Assembly (NCBI GenBank): GCA_018830325.1
Contig: JAHJSQ010000127.1
Location: forward strand, 25,702-89,701
Direction of reading: 5' to 3'
From: Gammaproteobacteria bacterium
Lineage (GTDB): Bacteria; Pseudomonadota; Gammaproteobacteria; Methylococcales; Methylomonadaceae
DNA: 64,000 bases
Made by a program: the position numbers and the translations under genes. Below the pieces are notes generated by a model, which saw only the letters and a list, made by a program, of their open reading frames with translations, was not told the DNA's origin and did not search any database. Of the stretch, positions 17,589 through 26,161 are shown in pieces. Numbering within the stretch: the first letter of the stretch is position 1; every line of letters begins with the position of its first letter.

Positions 17589-18287
17589 TTATCCGTGCCG
17601 ATGTTGATAGAATTTGATGCCGCTACCGTAGAGCCGTTTCAATTGCTCCGGCGTCAAGACTTCGTCGGGTTCGCCCATGCACATTTCTTGTCGGTTCAAA
17701 CAAAGGACTTGCGTTGCATATTCCCAGACGACATGCAGATCGTGAGTGACCAACAAAATAGTCAAATTTTGCTTTTGCCAGAATTTTTGCAACAGACTGT
17801 AGATCGTTTCTTCGCCGCCGATATCGATACCTGAGGTCGGTTCGTCTAAAATCAAAACGTCCGGATTATCGAGCAGCGACCAGGCGATCATCATGCGTTG
17901 AAATTGTCCGGTCGATAATTCGTTGAATTGACGCTGCAGACATCTTACATCGAGTCCGACCGCGCATAACATCGCTTCGATTTTTTCTCGGTCCGACGTT
18001 TTGAAGGCAAAGAATTCCGAAAGTTTCAGTGGCGGAATATCTTGTCGTCTAAGTAATTCTTGAGGCGGGACATAACCGATTTTTCCGGCATGCCAGGTGA
18101 TGTCCCCTTGATAAGGTAGCAAGTTCAAAAGGCTGCGGAGTAGCGTGGTCTTGCCGGCACCGTTCGGTCCTAAAATGACCAGAATATCGCGTCGCTTGAC
18201 CGCAAACGAAAGTCCTTCGATCACAGTCGTTCCGTTATAAGCGACTCGAAGATCATTGACTTCCAATACTTTGTTATTATCGTTCAT
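17589..18287 (-). CDS. znuC: Zinc/manganese-type ABC transporter ATPase
   Basis: 232 residues. Walker A GPNGAGKTT, signature LSTGQFQRM, Walker B VLILDEPTSG and switch His (LLVTHD). The signature LSTGQ is the form usual in metal importers. ATG 18287 is preferred over an in-frame TTG four codons upstream because GGAAAG precedes it at a suitable distance. Divergent from the radical SAM gene with only 62 bases between the starts, which must hold both promoters. No clear Zur box seen there. Confidence 0.78.
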   Translation of the reverse strand: MNDNNKVLEVNDLRVAYNGTTVIEGLSFAVKRRDILVILGPNGAGKTTLLRSLLNLLPYQGDITWHAGKIGYVPPQELLRRQDIPPLKLSEFFAFKTSDREKIEAMLCAVGLDVRCLQRQFNELSTGQFQRMMIAWSLLDNPDVLILDEPTSGIDIGGEETIYSLLQKFWQKQNLTILLVTHDLHVVWEYATQVLCLNRQEMCMGEPDEVLTPEQLKRLYGSGIKFYQHRHG

Positions 18288-18349
18288 ATTGCTTTCCAAT
18301 AAGCTGAGAAATCTTTAAGCTCTATTGTAAACAGAAAAAGGAGCAACTC

Positions 18350-19285
18350 ATGATCGTATTCGGACCGGTACCATCAAGACGCCTCGGGCGTAGCTTGGGA
18401 ATCAATAATATACCGCCCAAACACTGCTCTTATTCGTGTCTATATTGCCAGGTAGGGCCGACAAACGCCACAGAAATTCGGCCGCATGCGTTTTACGAAC
18501 CTGAGCATCTATTCGATGAGGTCGCAAAACATCTTGAAAAGCTTGAGCGATGCGGTGAAACAGTCGATTATCTGACCTTCGTTCCGGACGGGGAACCGAC
18601 ACTGGATGTCGGTCTTGGCAGAGCAATCGAATTGCTGCGTGTTCTCGATATCAAAATTGCCGTGATTTCCAATGCCTCGTTGATCAGCGAACGCCAGGTT
18701 CGTGAACACCTCAAGTTGGCGGACTGGGTATCGTTGAAGGTGGATGCGGTCGACCGCTCTATTTGGCAACACATCAATCGGCCGCACGAAGAACTCGATT
18801 TGGAGCTTATTTTGTCGGGAATGCTGATATTCGCCGGCGAATTCACAGGAACACTGGCGACCGAAACGATGCTGCTCGAGGATATCAATACCGAGCAAGA
18901 CTCCGTGCAACGACTGACGTTGTTTTTGCAAAAGTTGGCGCCCGAAATAGTCTATCTCGCGATACCGACACGTCCGACCGCGGATAGCAACGTCCGCGCA
19001 GCCAACCCGGAGACGCTGACTCGTGTCTACCAAACGGTCAATGAGGTGATGCCTCGCGTCGAATTACTGACCGGCTATGAAGGCAATGTCTTTTCGTCGA
19101 CAGGCGATTTTGTCGAGGATATCCTAGCGATTACTGCAGTGCATCCGATGCGCAAGGATGCCGTCATGAAGTTACTGGAAAAGAATCATCAGGACTGGAG
19201 GGCTGTTGAAGTTCTGTTGAGTCAAGGAAAGTTACAGGAAGTTGACTATCAAGGGTACAGTTTTTATGTAAGAAGCAGTCTTTAA
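18350..19285 (+). CDS. Radical SAM protein
   Basis: 311 residues. The CSYSCLYC segment near residue 26 is the CxxxCxxC site that binds the [4Fe-4S] cluster and S-adenosylmethionine. FGPVPSRRLGRSLGI at the N-terminus and FVPDGEPTLD are typical of the COG0731 group of uncharacterised Fe-S oxidoreductases related to wyosine enzymes. The C-terminal 60 residues (ITAVHPMRKDAVMKLLE onward) look like a winged-helix module. A clear AGGAG precedes the ATG. Substrate unknown. Confidence 0.82.
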   Translation: MIVFGPVPSRRLGRSLGINNIPPKHCSYSCLYCQVGPTNATEIRPHAFYEPEHLFDEVAKHLEKLERCGETVDYLTFVPDGEPTLDVGLGRAIELLRVLDIKIAVISNASLISERQVREHLKLADWVSLKVDAVDRSIWQHINRPHEELDLELILSGMLIFAGEFTGTLATETMLLEDINTEQDSVQRLTLFLQKLAPEIVYLAIPTRPTADSNVRAANPETLTRVYQTVNEVMPRVELLTGYEGNVFSSTGDFVEDILAITAVHPMRKDAVMKLLEKNHQDWRAVEVLLSQGKLQEVDYQGYSFYVRSSL

Positions 19286-19424
19286 ATTAGGCTAAGTTCG
19301 CGTTAGCAGTTGAAACGGTTCTCTTTTCTAATAAATAAATCATTTAGGCAATAGTCAATGATTGCTTTCCAATACACTGATCGTGGAAGAGGGTACGATT
19401 ACTCGCCTGACAGGACGCCGTAAA

Positions 19425-19488
19425 CCCAGCACCTAAATTCCATAGCCTATTGGCCATGATTAATTTTAAAGATAATTTAGGTGTTGGG
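19425..19488. mobile_element. Family A inverted-repeat element, copy 3
   Basis: 64 bp. Left end CCCAGCACCTAAATT (19425-19439), right end complementary except one base (19474-19488, GGTGTTGGG). The inner sequence runs in the opposite orientation to the other copies (ATAGCCTATTGGCCATGA). Lies in a longer B-like composite extending to about 19715, which holds an expanded AAATGCTCCTGCATTTTCTG section and the shared tail ending GACCAAATCC, directly abutting the stop codon of the next gene. Confidence 0.6.
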
Positions 19489-19719
19489 TGAATGCAGATT
19501 TTGCATTACGCCATGGATGGCGTGTATTAGGGCACCAACAGTAGGCGCTTTAGGCGATGCAGGGCAGAAAAATGCTCCTGCATTTTCTGCATTCATTACA
19601 TCCATGTAATTCAGCAATTGCCGAGGAGCAAAAATCTGCCCTGCCGGCGACACCTGCCAATCGAATTATCGAATCTGCTTACCGCATTATAAATAGGGAA
19701 ATTATTTATGACCAAATCC

Positions 19720-20097
19720 TTAGTGGGTCGATGCGTAAAGCCGTTGAATTTCTTTATATCGATTTGCTGCATCGTTTAAAGCACTTCTGGCCGATACTAG
19801 GTCATCGTTTTTTACCGCACTACGTGCTTTTTTCAGTACGCTGCTGGCTCGATTGCGTTTGACGTCCAGGGCATTGTTGGCTATGTCCTTTTGCAACTGC
19901 CGGGCGTCGGTGATCAAGTCGATCAAAACGGCTTTATCTGTGTTGTTATCTAGTGCGCTTTGTGCTTCTTCGACTTTGGCCAGGGTATTTTCGATAGCGG
20001 CTTTGACGTCGGCATAGGTTGGATTGGTAACCGCAAAAGCGTTGTTCGACAAAGCACCGAGCAGGAATGAAAACAGAATTTTAGCGAATGTGTTCAT
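19720..20097 (-). CDS. Small secreted alpha-helical protein
   Basis: 125 residues. Signal peptide ending NNAFA before VTNPTYADV; the mature protein of about 100 residues is strongly helical, rich in Ala, Asp and Lys, and lacks Cys. I do not recognise the family. Start at 20097 is set by GAGG six bases upstream; the longer frame has no ribosome site and no signal peptide. It is divergent from the MarR gene, and the region between them carries GTTCT/AGAAC palindromes, so it may be the regulator's target (inference). Confidence 0.7.
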   Translation of the reverse strand: MNTFAKILFSFLLGALSNNAFAVTNPTYADVKAAIENTLAKVEEAQSALDNNTDKAVLIDLITDARQLQKDIANNALDVKRNRASSVLKKARSAVKNDDLVSARSALNDAANRYKEIQRLYASTH

Positions 20098-20215
20098 AGA
20101 AAACCTCAGAAATGAAAAAACAAGATATATAGCCTGGAGATTATTAGAGGCTTCGCAAGCAAAGCATTGAGTCAATCTCAAGGTGTGGTGATAGTCTATC
20201 TTAAAAAAGGACTAA

Positions 20216-20236
20216 TTAGAACTAAAAAGGTTCTAA
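20216..20236. promoter_or_regulatory. Candidate MarR operator upstream of the small secreted protein
   Basis: TTAGAAC-N7-GTTCTAA, a perfect 7-bp dyad about 120 bases upstream of the 20097 start. Additional AAGAAC and TTGTTC half-sites follow at 20238-20270. The same half-site occurs next to the MarR gene. Confidence 0.5.
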
Positions 20237-20522
20237 CAAGAACAAATATTTCAAATCAGTTCCCTTGTTCTCATGCTACGGATTATCGGTAATGTATTAA
20301 AATATAATTAAAATCATGTGCTTGGGTAATATATCCGAGGTCGGTTAGGAGTTATTTACGTCAGCGACTCCGAAAACATTTGTGCGGCAAGACTTGCCGA
20401 AATAAACAGGAAGACTAAAACTTGCCGTTCATATAGAGGTTTTCAATAGTTTTGTATGACTGCATCGCGGCAGGTTTCATGGTGAAAGCTTGCCGGGCTT
20501 ATCGTTTGGCGCTATCCTAATC

Positions 20523-20536
20523 GTTCTGATTAGAAC
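20523..20536. promoter_or_regulatory. Candidate MarR autoregulatory operator
   Basis: GTTCTGATTAGAAC, a dyad of GTTCT and AGAAC arms, ends 15 bases before the MarR start codon. It shares its arms with the dyad at 20216-20236. Confidence 0.5.
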
Positions 20537-20551
20537 TTTTTAATTGATCGC

Positions 20552-21016
20552 ATGACAGTCTCTTCTACATTCCCAAGCGTGTTGCGTGACTTATTACGCA
20601 CACATCAAGCTTTTTTATCTTATGCGGCGGTTCATGTTCAAAAATTCGATCTGACCTTGCCCCAGTACGATGTCATCATCACCCTGGGTGGTACGGAAGG
20701 CATGACGCCTAAAAAACTGGGTGAAGAAACGCTGATCACGAAAGGCACGTTGACCGGAGTCGTCTGCCGATTGGAGGATAAAGGACTCGTTCGGCGCTGC
20801 GCTTCCGCGAAGGATGGCCGGAGCCAAATAATCAGTTTGACCGAGGCTGGAAAAGATATCTATGAACGATCTTATCCGGAACATTTACGTTACATCGGCC
20901 GTTTGTTCGACGATTATGAATCCGAAGAAATAGGGGCGCTAGAGGCTAGTCTGGTGCGTTTGTACCAAGCAATCGCGGCTGCGCGGAATGAGGAAAAGGG
21001 CGCGGGTGACGATTGA
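20552..21016 (+). CDS. MarR-family transcriptional regulator
   Basis: 154 residues. Winged-helix repressor of the MarR family: helix-turn-helix LGEETLITKGTLTGVVCRL with wing RCASAKDGRSQIISLTEAG, flanked by N- and C-terminal dimerisation helices. No obvious ribosome site; the ATG lies immediately after a palindromic GTTCT/AGAAC site. Ligand unknown. Likely controls itself and the divergent secreted protein. Confidence 0.85.
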   Translation: MTVSSTFPSVLRDLLRTHQAFLSYAAVHVQKFDLTLPQYDVIITLGGTEGMTPKKLGEETLITKGTLTGVVCRLEDKGLVRRCASAKDGRSQIISLTEAGKDIYERSYPEHLRYIGRLFDDYESEEIGALEASLVRLYQAIAAARNEEKGAGDD

Positions 21017-21360
21017 AAGGATTTTAACCAAGAAAAAGAATTTCACCGTGAAGAACAAGAAGTTAATTCAATAACTTGTTATGCGTTTGTATGGAACTTT
21101 TTTTACTCAAGAGGATAGCGGAAATATTTAGGTAATCTCTTGAAATACTTCATTAACTTCATGTGCTTCATGGGTAAGTTGCCGAAATTAGGTTTGCGGT
21201 TTTTTATCTGGTAGCTTAGGAAAACGAAAAATAGTTGCCCGATTTGATTTTTTCGGTTTGATGACCTTCAAGTAATAATCGCTATAAACTTTTCATCATT
21301 ATCAACAATCGCTAAACTATGTTTTTTTCAAGAGCGCTCCGGATCTTAATATTTCGATAA
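21017..21360. other. Intergenic region without recognised content
   Basis: 344 A/T-rich bases between the MarR and DUF3422 genes. I see no gene, repeat family member or strong terminator; the DUF3422 promoter presumably lies here. Confidence 0.5.
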
Positions 21361-22689
21361 ATGACAACCGATAATAATGTGACGACTCTTTTTCCCCTGC
21401 CGCAAAATCACCCGCAACGTTTCGTATTGCACAACGAAGTCCATGCTCGCGCATCGTTGAATCTCGAATTGCCGATCAGGGCCAGTCATCTAGCCTTGTT
21501 GTTGACGAGCGATGAAAAACAGCGCGAACGCGATCATCTGAGCAAGCTCTGCGAGCGGTATGGCAAGCCCTGTCCCGAAAAAGACGCTAGCCATTTGAGT
21601 GAAACCTTCGATACGTTCGAGATCCGGTGGGAGCAGCATAGTGAATTCAGCACCTACACGTTTTACGTAGCGAATACGCCGGCCGATCCGTTTTCCGACC
21701 CTGCGTTGAAAAAAGTGCCGGTCGATTGGCTTTCCGAATTGCCGGGTCAATTGATGGTTGCCGCGCATGCCGCAATCCAACCAGCGGCTGTCGTCAAGAA
21801 CGGCGACGGTCTCGATATGGCCGCGATTTCCGCCTGTTTCGCGAACAATCCGGTCGTCGGTTCCAGCGTGACCGGCGGGGACGCCCAGGTATTCACCGAT
21901 TTTAGGGTGCATGTCGACGGATTCAGCCGTTTTCTGATCGTCGACCACAATTTGCGCTCGGCGCAGGCAGGGCGATTGCTGCATCGTCTGTTCGAAATCG
22001 AAGTCTACCGAGTGATGGCACTGCTGGCATTCCCAATTGCGAAAAAGCTCGCCCCGGAACTGAGACGGGCCAACCAAAAGCTTTACACAATCACGAATGC
22101 GATGGCGCAATCGGACAACAGCAAAGACGCAGGGCTGTTGGACGAATTGACGACGTTGGCTGCCGAAATCGAAAACCATATTTCGACGCACCTGTTTCGC
22201 TTCACGGCCGCAAGCGCTTACTATCAGCTCGTCGGTCAACGCCTCGAAGATTTACGCGAAGTCCGGATTCAAGGCATACAGACGCTCGGTGAATTCATTC
22301 GAAGGCGCATGGAACCGGCGATGAGTACTTGCTACTCGACCTCAAAACGTTTTACGTCCCTATCCGAAAGAGTCGGCAATGCGAGCCAATTACTGCGAAC
22401 TCGCGTCGATATCGTGATCGAACGACAGAACCAAGGCCTGCTGAGCTCGATGGCGCGGAGGGCGAAGATGCAGTTCAAGATGCAGCAGACCGTCGAAGGC
22501 ATTTCGATCGTCGCGATCACCTATTACGCGACAGGACTGATCGGCTCGGTATCCAAGGCTCTTCGTGCGGCCGGTTGGCCGGTTAATCCGGAGCTGGCGG
22601 TCGGCGCGGCGATTCCGTTCGTGATGATCGCAGTCGCGTTGGGCCTAAAACGGATTCACAAGATGATCGAAAAAACGAGCGAGGAATGA
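21361..22689 (+). CDS. DUF3422 family membrane-anchored protein
   Basis: 442 residues. The opening NHPQRFVLHNEVHARA and the following FETFEIRWEQHSEFSTYTF-like region are hallmarks of the DUF3422 family. A large soluble N-terminal domain is followed by a helical region (residues about 230-370, probably coiled coil) and two C-terminal membrane helices, so it is an inner-membrane protein with its bulk in the cytoplasm. Function unknown for the family. No clear ribosome site before the ATG. Confidence 0.82.
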   Translation: MTTDNNVTTLFPLPQNHPQRFVLHNEVHARASLNLELPIRASHLALLLTSDEKQRERDHLSKLCERYGKPCPEKDASHLSETFDTFEIRWEQHSEFSTYTFYVANTPADPFSDPALKKVPVDWLSELPGQLMVAAHAAIQPAAVVKNGDGLDMAAISACFANNPVVGSSVTGGDAQVFTDFRVHVDGFSRFLIVDHNLRSAQAGRLLHRLFEIEVYRVMALLAFPIAKKLAPELRRANQKLYTITNAMAQSDNSKDAGLLDELTTLAAEIENHISTHLFRFTAASAYYQLVGQRLEDLREVRIQGIQTLGEFIRRRMEPAMSTCYSTSKRFTSLSERVGNASQLLRTRVDIVIERQNQGLLSSMARRAKMQFKMQQTVEGISIVAITYYATGLIGSVSKALRAAGWPVNPELAVGAAIPFVMIAVALGLKRIHKMIEKTSEE

Positions 22690-23030
22690 AGCCGAGTAGG
22701 TCGGGTTAGCGATAGCTAATCTTCTACATTTTAAGACGTTCCATTTTTATTTGTTGGTTTTGGGAATGCTTTTGCCTAAAATTCAGGTTTCCCGGGGCCA
22801 GCAAACCAAAGTTTGCGAATCAATCGTTCCTAAACTAAGGACTGAACAACAAAAAAATCCAAATTTGGAGACAGAGGCGCGTTTTCGATTCGGCTATGTA
22901 AATTGTTAGTTGAATAGAGGCCATTGGAGTGGGGAAATTAAACCTGACCTTGTGGTGTACCCCCACAAAATAGCCAAATAAAACAATTTGCTATGGCTGA
23001 AAATTGATAAATATATTGATTTTTTTCATC
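22690..23030. other. Intergenic region without recognised gene
   Basis: About 340 bases downstream of the DUF3422 gene with no gene or strong terminator that I can support, leading into the REP-like repeat. Beyond that repeat, 23200-23380 contains a short coding-like stretch (reading SDFLQRVTEAELQQVES on the plus strand at about 23315-23370) that could be a gene remnant but is too short to assign. Confidence 0.4.
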
Positions 23031-23198
23031 GTTCCTACGCTCTGCGTGGGAATGCATCCCGGGACGCTCTGCGTCCCCAGAGGTCGATAATCCCGACAAA
23101 AGCAACGATACATTCTCTACAGTTTCTTAACCCAATTGCCCGCCGCAGTCGACGCAGAGCGTCTAAAACGGCATTCCCACGCAGAGCATGGGAACGAG
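23031..23198. repeat. Family C REP-like cluster, copy 1
   Basis: Palindromic units related to GTTCCCACGCTCTGCGTGGG: one at 23031-23060 (GTTCCTACGC, CTGCGTGGGAATGCATCC) with GACGCTCTGCGTCC following, and an inverted one at about 23150-23198 (GACGCAGAGCGTC, then CATTCCCACGCAGAGCATGG). The two face each other, as in paired REP/BIME arrangements. Confidence 0.6.
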
Positions 23199-23380
23199 CG
23201 GTTTGTGGAGTTACCTCAGACCCCTTTTTCGTACAAATGGGCAATAAGGGCTCGTATAACAAATTTTTCCAACAGCGGAATTTCTTCTATGCTCCATTGC
23301 TGCCGGTGAGATTGCCCGTTAATAAGTGATTTCCTTCAACGTGTCACCGAAGCCGAACTGCAGCAGGTCGAATCAATAGC

Positions 23381-24670
23381 TTATGACCGACTTGCTCCTA
23401 GCCAAGCCGGCAAGCCTAATGTGAGTGCCGGCCAATAAGTGATGATCAGCACGGCCAAAAGCAGAATGAAGAAAAAGGGCAATGTAGCCTGGTATAGCTG
23501 TAGTAACGGGCGCTGGAATCGGTAACTGGCGATAAACAAGTTCATGCCCACCGGTGGCGTGAAGTAGCCGATTTGCATATTCGCCAGAAAGATAATGCCT
23601 AAATGCACCGGATCTACGTGGTAACCGACCGCGATTGGCAGCAGTAACGGAATCATGATGACCAACGCGGCGAAGATGTCGAGCATCATGCCCAAGATCA
23701 GCAAAAACACATTCAGCGCGATGAGAAAGGTCAATCGGCTCGAAATATGATCATGAACGAATTCGAACAAACGCCCCGGCACATTGGCATCGATCATCAC
23801 GTTAGTCGAGGCCAGCGAAACGCCTAAAATCACCAGAATGCCGCCGACCATGACCATTGCGCTCCGCATCACGCCGGGCAATTGGCTAAGACTGATTTCG
23901 CGGTGAATCAAAATTTCGACTGTCAGTACATAGACCGTAGTGACGGCAGCAGCTTCCGATACCGCGAAATAGCCGCTGTAGATACCGCCCAGAACGATAA
24001 ACGGCAGCGGCAGTTCCCAGCGCGATTCGCGTAATGCCTGCCAAGCTTCGTTTACAGTGAATCGGGTCAGTCCTATTTTGCGGTTACGCCAATAACTCCA
24101 AGCCGACAACATTATTAGCATCAGCAGACCCGGTATCACGCCGGCCAAAAACAATTCATCGATCGTAAACGGTCGGCCCACGCTCATTTGCTGGGCGATA
24201 ACACCGTATAATATCAGCGGTAATGAAGGAGCAAACAGTAAACCCAAACTGCCGGATGTCGTCACCAAGCCGAGGCTGAAATTTTCACGGTAACCGGCTT
24301 TGATCAAGGCCGGATAAAGTAAGGCGCCCAATGCGACGATCGTGACGCCCGAAGCGCCGGTAAACGCCGTCAACAATGCACAAGCCGTTAATGAAACCAT
24401 GGCCAGGCCGCCGGGCAACCAGCCCAGCAGCGCTTGTGTCAGGCGCATAAGCCTTGCCGGTGCTTGGCTTTCACTTAATAAATAACCGGCAAACGTAAAC
24501 AACGGAATCGCCAGCAATATCGACATATCGGCCAATCGGTAAAACTCGATCGCCACGACCATTAAGTCGATTTCGTTATGATAAAAACCGAATAGGGCGC
24601 TGGCGGCAATAATCGCGAATAATGGAGTGCCCAATAGTGCCAAAATAATTAGCGCAACTACGATGAGCAT
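23381..24670 (-). CDS. dctM: TRAP transporter large membrane subunit
   Basis: 429 residues, about twelve membrane helices, of the TRAP DctM family (N-terminal ALLGTPLFAIIAASALFGF and the conserved IPLFTFAGYLLSE segment). It forms the ion-driven permease with the small subunit. Its start codon overlaps the preceding stop by one base (TAATG), so translation is coupled. Substrate not deducible from the sequence; symbol denotes family. Confidence 0.88.
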   Translation of the reverse strand: MLIVVALIILALLGTPLFAIIAASALFGFYHNEIDLMVVAIEFYRLADMSILLAIPLFTFAGYLLSESQAPARLMRLTQALLGWLPGGLAMVSLTACALLTAFTGASGVTIVALGALLYPALIKAGYRENFSLGLVTTSGSLGLLFAPSLPLILYGVIAQQMSVGRPFTIDELFLAGVIPGLLMLIMLSAWSYWRNRKIGLTRFTVNEAWQALRESRWELPLPFIVLGGIYSGYFAVSEAAAVTTVYVLTVEILIHREISLSQLPGVMRSAMVMVGGILVILGVSLASTNVMIDANVPGRLFEFVHDHISSRLTFLIALNVFLLILGMMLDIFAALVIMIPLLLPIAVGYHVDPVHLGIIFLANMQIGYFTPPVGMNLFIASYRFQRPLLQLYQATLPFFFILLLAVLIITYWPALTLGLPAWLGASRS

Positions 24671-25149
24671 TAGGGCGCCTCTCTATCCATCAAGACCGAA
24701 ATTCCATGCAACACAAAGCGCAGACTCATTATGCCGAAGCCGAATGGGATAATGAGTTGGCAAATCCACACAGGAACCGAGGCAAATGCCGTAGTCGCAT
24801 CTTGATAGTCCATCAACGTCAAACGTGCGCCTTGCCAAGCCAACAGAGCGCAAATGATAGCGGTAAACCAGTGGCTGAGGAGTAGAGCGGGTATTTTTAG
24901 AAAGCGAGGAAGGAATTTGCTAAGGACATCGATACTGATATGGTTATTATCGCGGGTTGCGGCCATTGCCCCGAGCAGCGCGATCCATAGCACCAGGATA
25001 CGCAGCAGCGGGTCGGCCCAGTCCAAGCCGGCGCCCCAAACGTTTCGGAGCACGACTTGACCGATGGCCAGCAGAATCATTGCGGCGAGCACCAACGCCA
25101 AAATGCCGTCTTCTAGCCGTCTTAAACCGTTGGTGAGACGCCGACACAT
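24670..25149 (-). CDS. dctQ: TRAP transporter small membrane subunit
   Basis: 159 residues with four membrane helices, the architecture of DctQ subunits. It contains the DWADPLLRILVLW segment and NNHISIDVL, both usual in this family. Lies four bases after the binding-protein gene and overlaps the large subunit by one base. Confidence 0.85.
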   Translation of the reverse strand: MCRRLTNGLRRLEDGILALVLAAMILLAIGQVVLRNVWGAGLDWADPLLRILVLWIALLGAMAATRDNNHISIDVLSKFLPRFLKIPALLLSHWFTAIICALLAWQGARLTLMDYQDATTAFASVPVWICQLIIPFGFGIMSLRFVLHGISVLMDREAP

Positions 25150-25153
25150 GGAG

Positions 25154-26158
25154 CTAGTGGACTGAGCCTTGGCGAAAATCGTTCAGATGCCGTCTTAAGG
25201 TCTCGATGATCGATTGGCTGAGAATGCCTTCCCGTTCCATTTTCGATTTGGTATCTTCGAGCATCGCTTGCCAGTTTTTTCGATCGTTTTCATCGGTTGC
25301 GACAAATTGTATGCCTTGGTTGCGTAAAACCCTGAGCGCTTCGGTATTATCTCGGCGATTAATGCTGTTGAACTCTTTATAAACCGCGCCGATCACCTCG
25401 CGAACGATTTGTTGATCGCCGGGCCTTAATCGTGAGAAGGCTCGGGCTTGAACGATCATCGTGCCGTACAAATAAGCCAGCGGTTCGTCGGTGACGAATT
25501 TGACGCGGGCGTGCCATTGCAGCGCGATCGCGCCCATCGGTGAGGTTGCGACCGTATTGATCAGGCCGGTTTGCAATGCGGTCATTACATCGGTTAACGG
25601 CAGCGATATCGGCGATACGCCGATGGTTTGAAAGGCGCTCCGGCTGATGTAATCGCCTTCCGGAACCCATATCTTTTGTCCTTTTAGGTCATCGACCCGC
25701 GACACCGGTTTGTCCGACATCAAATAAGCAAAACCGCCTTCGCTCAGGCCGAAGCTGATAAAGCCGTTTTGCTCGAGACCTTTGATGATCAAATCGTCCA
25801 TGCGCGAGCGCACATAATCGACTTCGTCGAAAGAACGAAAAATCAACGGCAAGCTATACACCTGAGAATCCGGGTAAATGTCCTTCAAGCCGCCGCCTGG
25901 AAAAATACCGCCTTGTAATTGATTGACATTGATTTTACGCATCACGCTGGCATCATTGCCCATGATGCCGCCCGGATAAAAACGAAAGGTGACGCGGCCA
26001 TTCGTGCGCCGTTTGATTTCGTCGGCCGCCTCGCGCATTTTTTCCATCCAGACCGTACCGTCCGGCGAAGCCGTTGCGATTTTGAGCATTTGCGATAGGG
26101 CCTGAGGCGAAAAAACCATCAGGCACATTAAAAACAGAGTCGCGATTAAATGATGCAT
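25154..26158 (-). CDS. dctP: TRAP transporter substrate-binding protein
   Basis: 334 residues. Signal peptide ending PQALS before QMLKIAT. DctP fold: FYPGGIMGNDASVMRKI near the N-terminus and LKGQKIWVPEG, the place of the conserved carboxylate-binding Arg region. In TRAP systems paired with a TatT protein the ligand is often hydrophobic or otherwise atypical (inference from Treponema work). Sits between tatT and dctQ in a four-gene operon. Confidence 0.87.
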   Translation of the reverse strand: MHHLIATLFLMCLMVFSPQALSQMLKIATASPDGTVWMEKMREAADEIKRRTNGRVTFRFYPGGIMGNDASVMRKINVNQLQGGIFPGGGLKDIYPDSQVYSLPLIFRSFDEVDYVRSRMDDLIIKGLEQNGFISFGLSEGGFAYLMSDKPVSRVDDLKGQKIWVPEGDYISRSAFQTIGVSPISLPLTDVMTALQTGLINTVATSPMGAIALQWHARVKFVTDEPLAYLYGTMIVQARAFSRLRPGDQQIVREVIGAVYKEFNSINRRDNTEALRVLRNQGIQFVATDENDRKNWQAMLEDTKSKMEREGILSQSIIETLRRHLNDFRQGSVH

Positions 26159-26161
26159 AGT

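Noticed and set aside
18288..18349. Zur box between znuC and the radical SAM gene
   Set aside because: No good match to the known gammaproteobacterial Zur palindrome in these 62 bases.
22988..23329. A 113-codon open frame downstream of the DUF3422 gene
   Set aside because: Its sequence is generated by the REP-like palindromes (repeated Arg/Ala stretches), which open several frames by chance.
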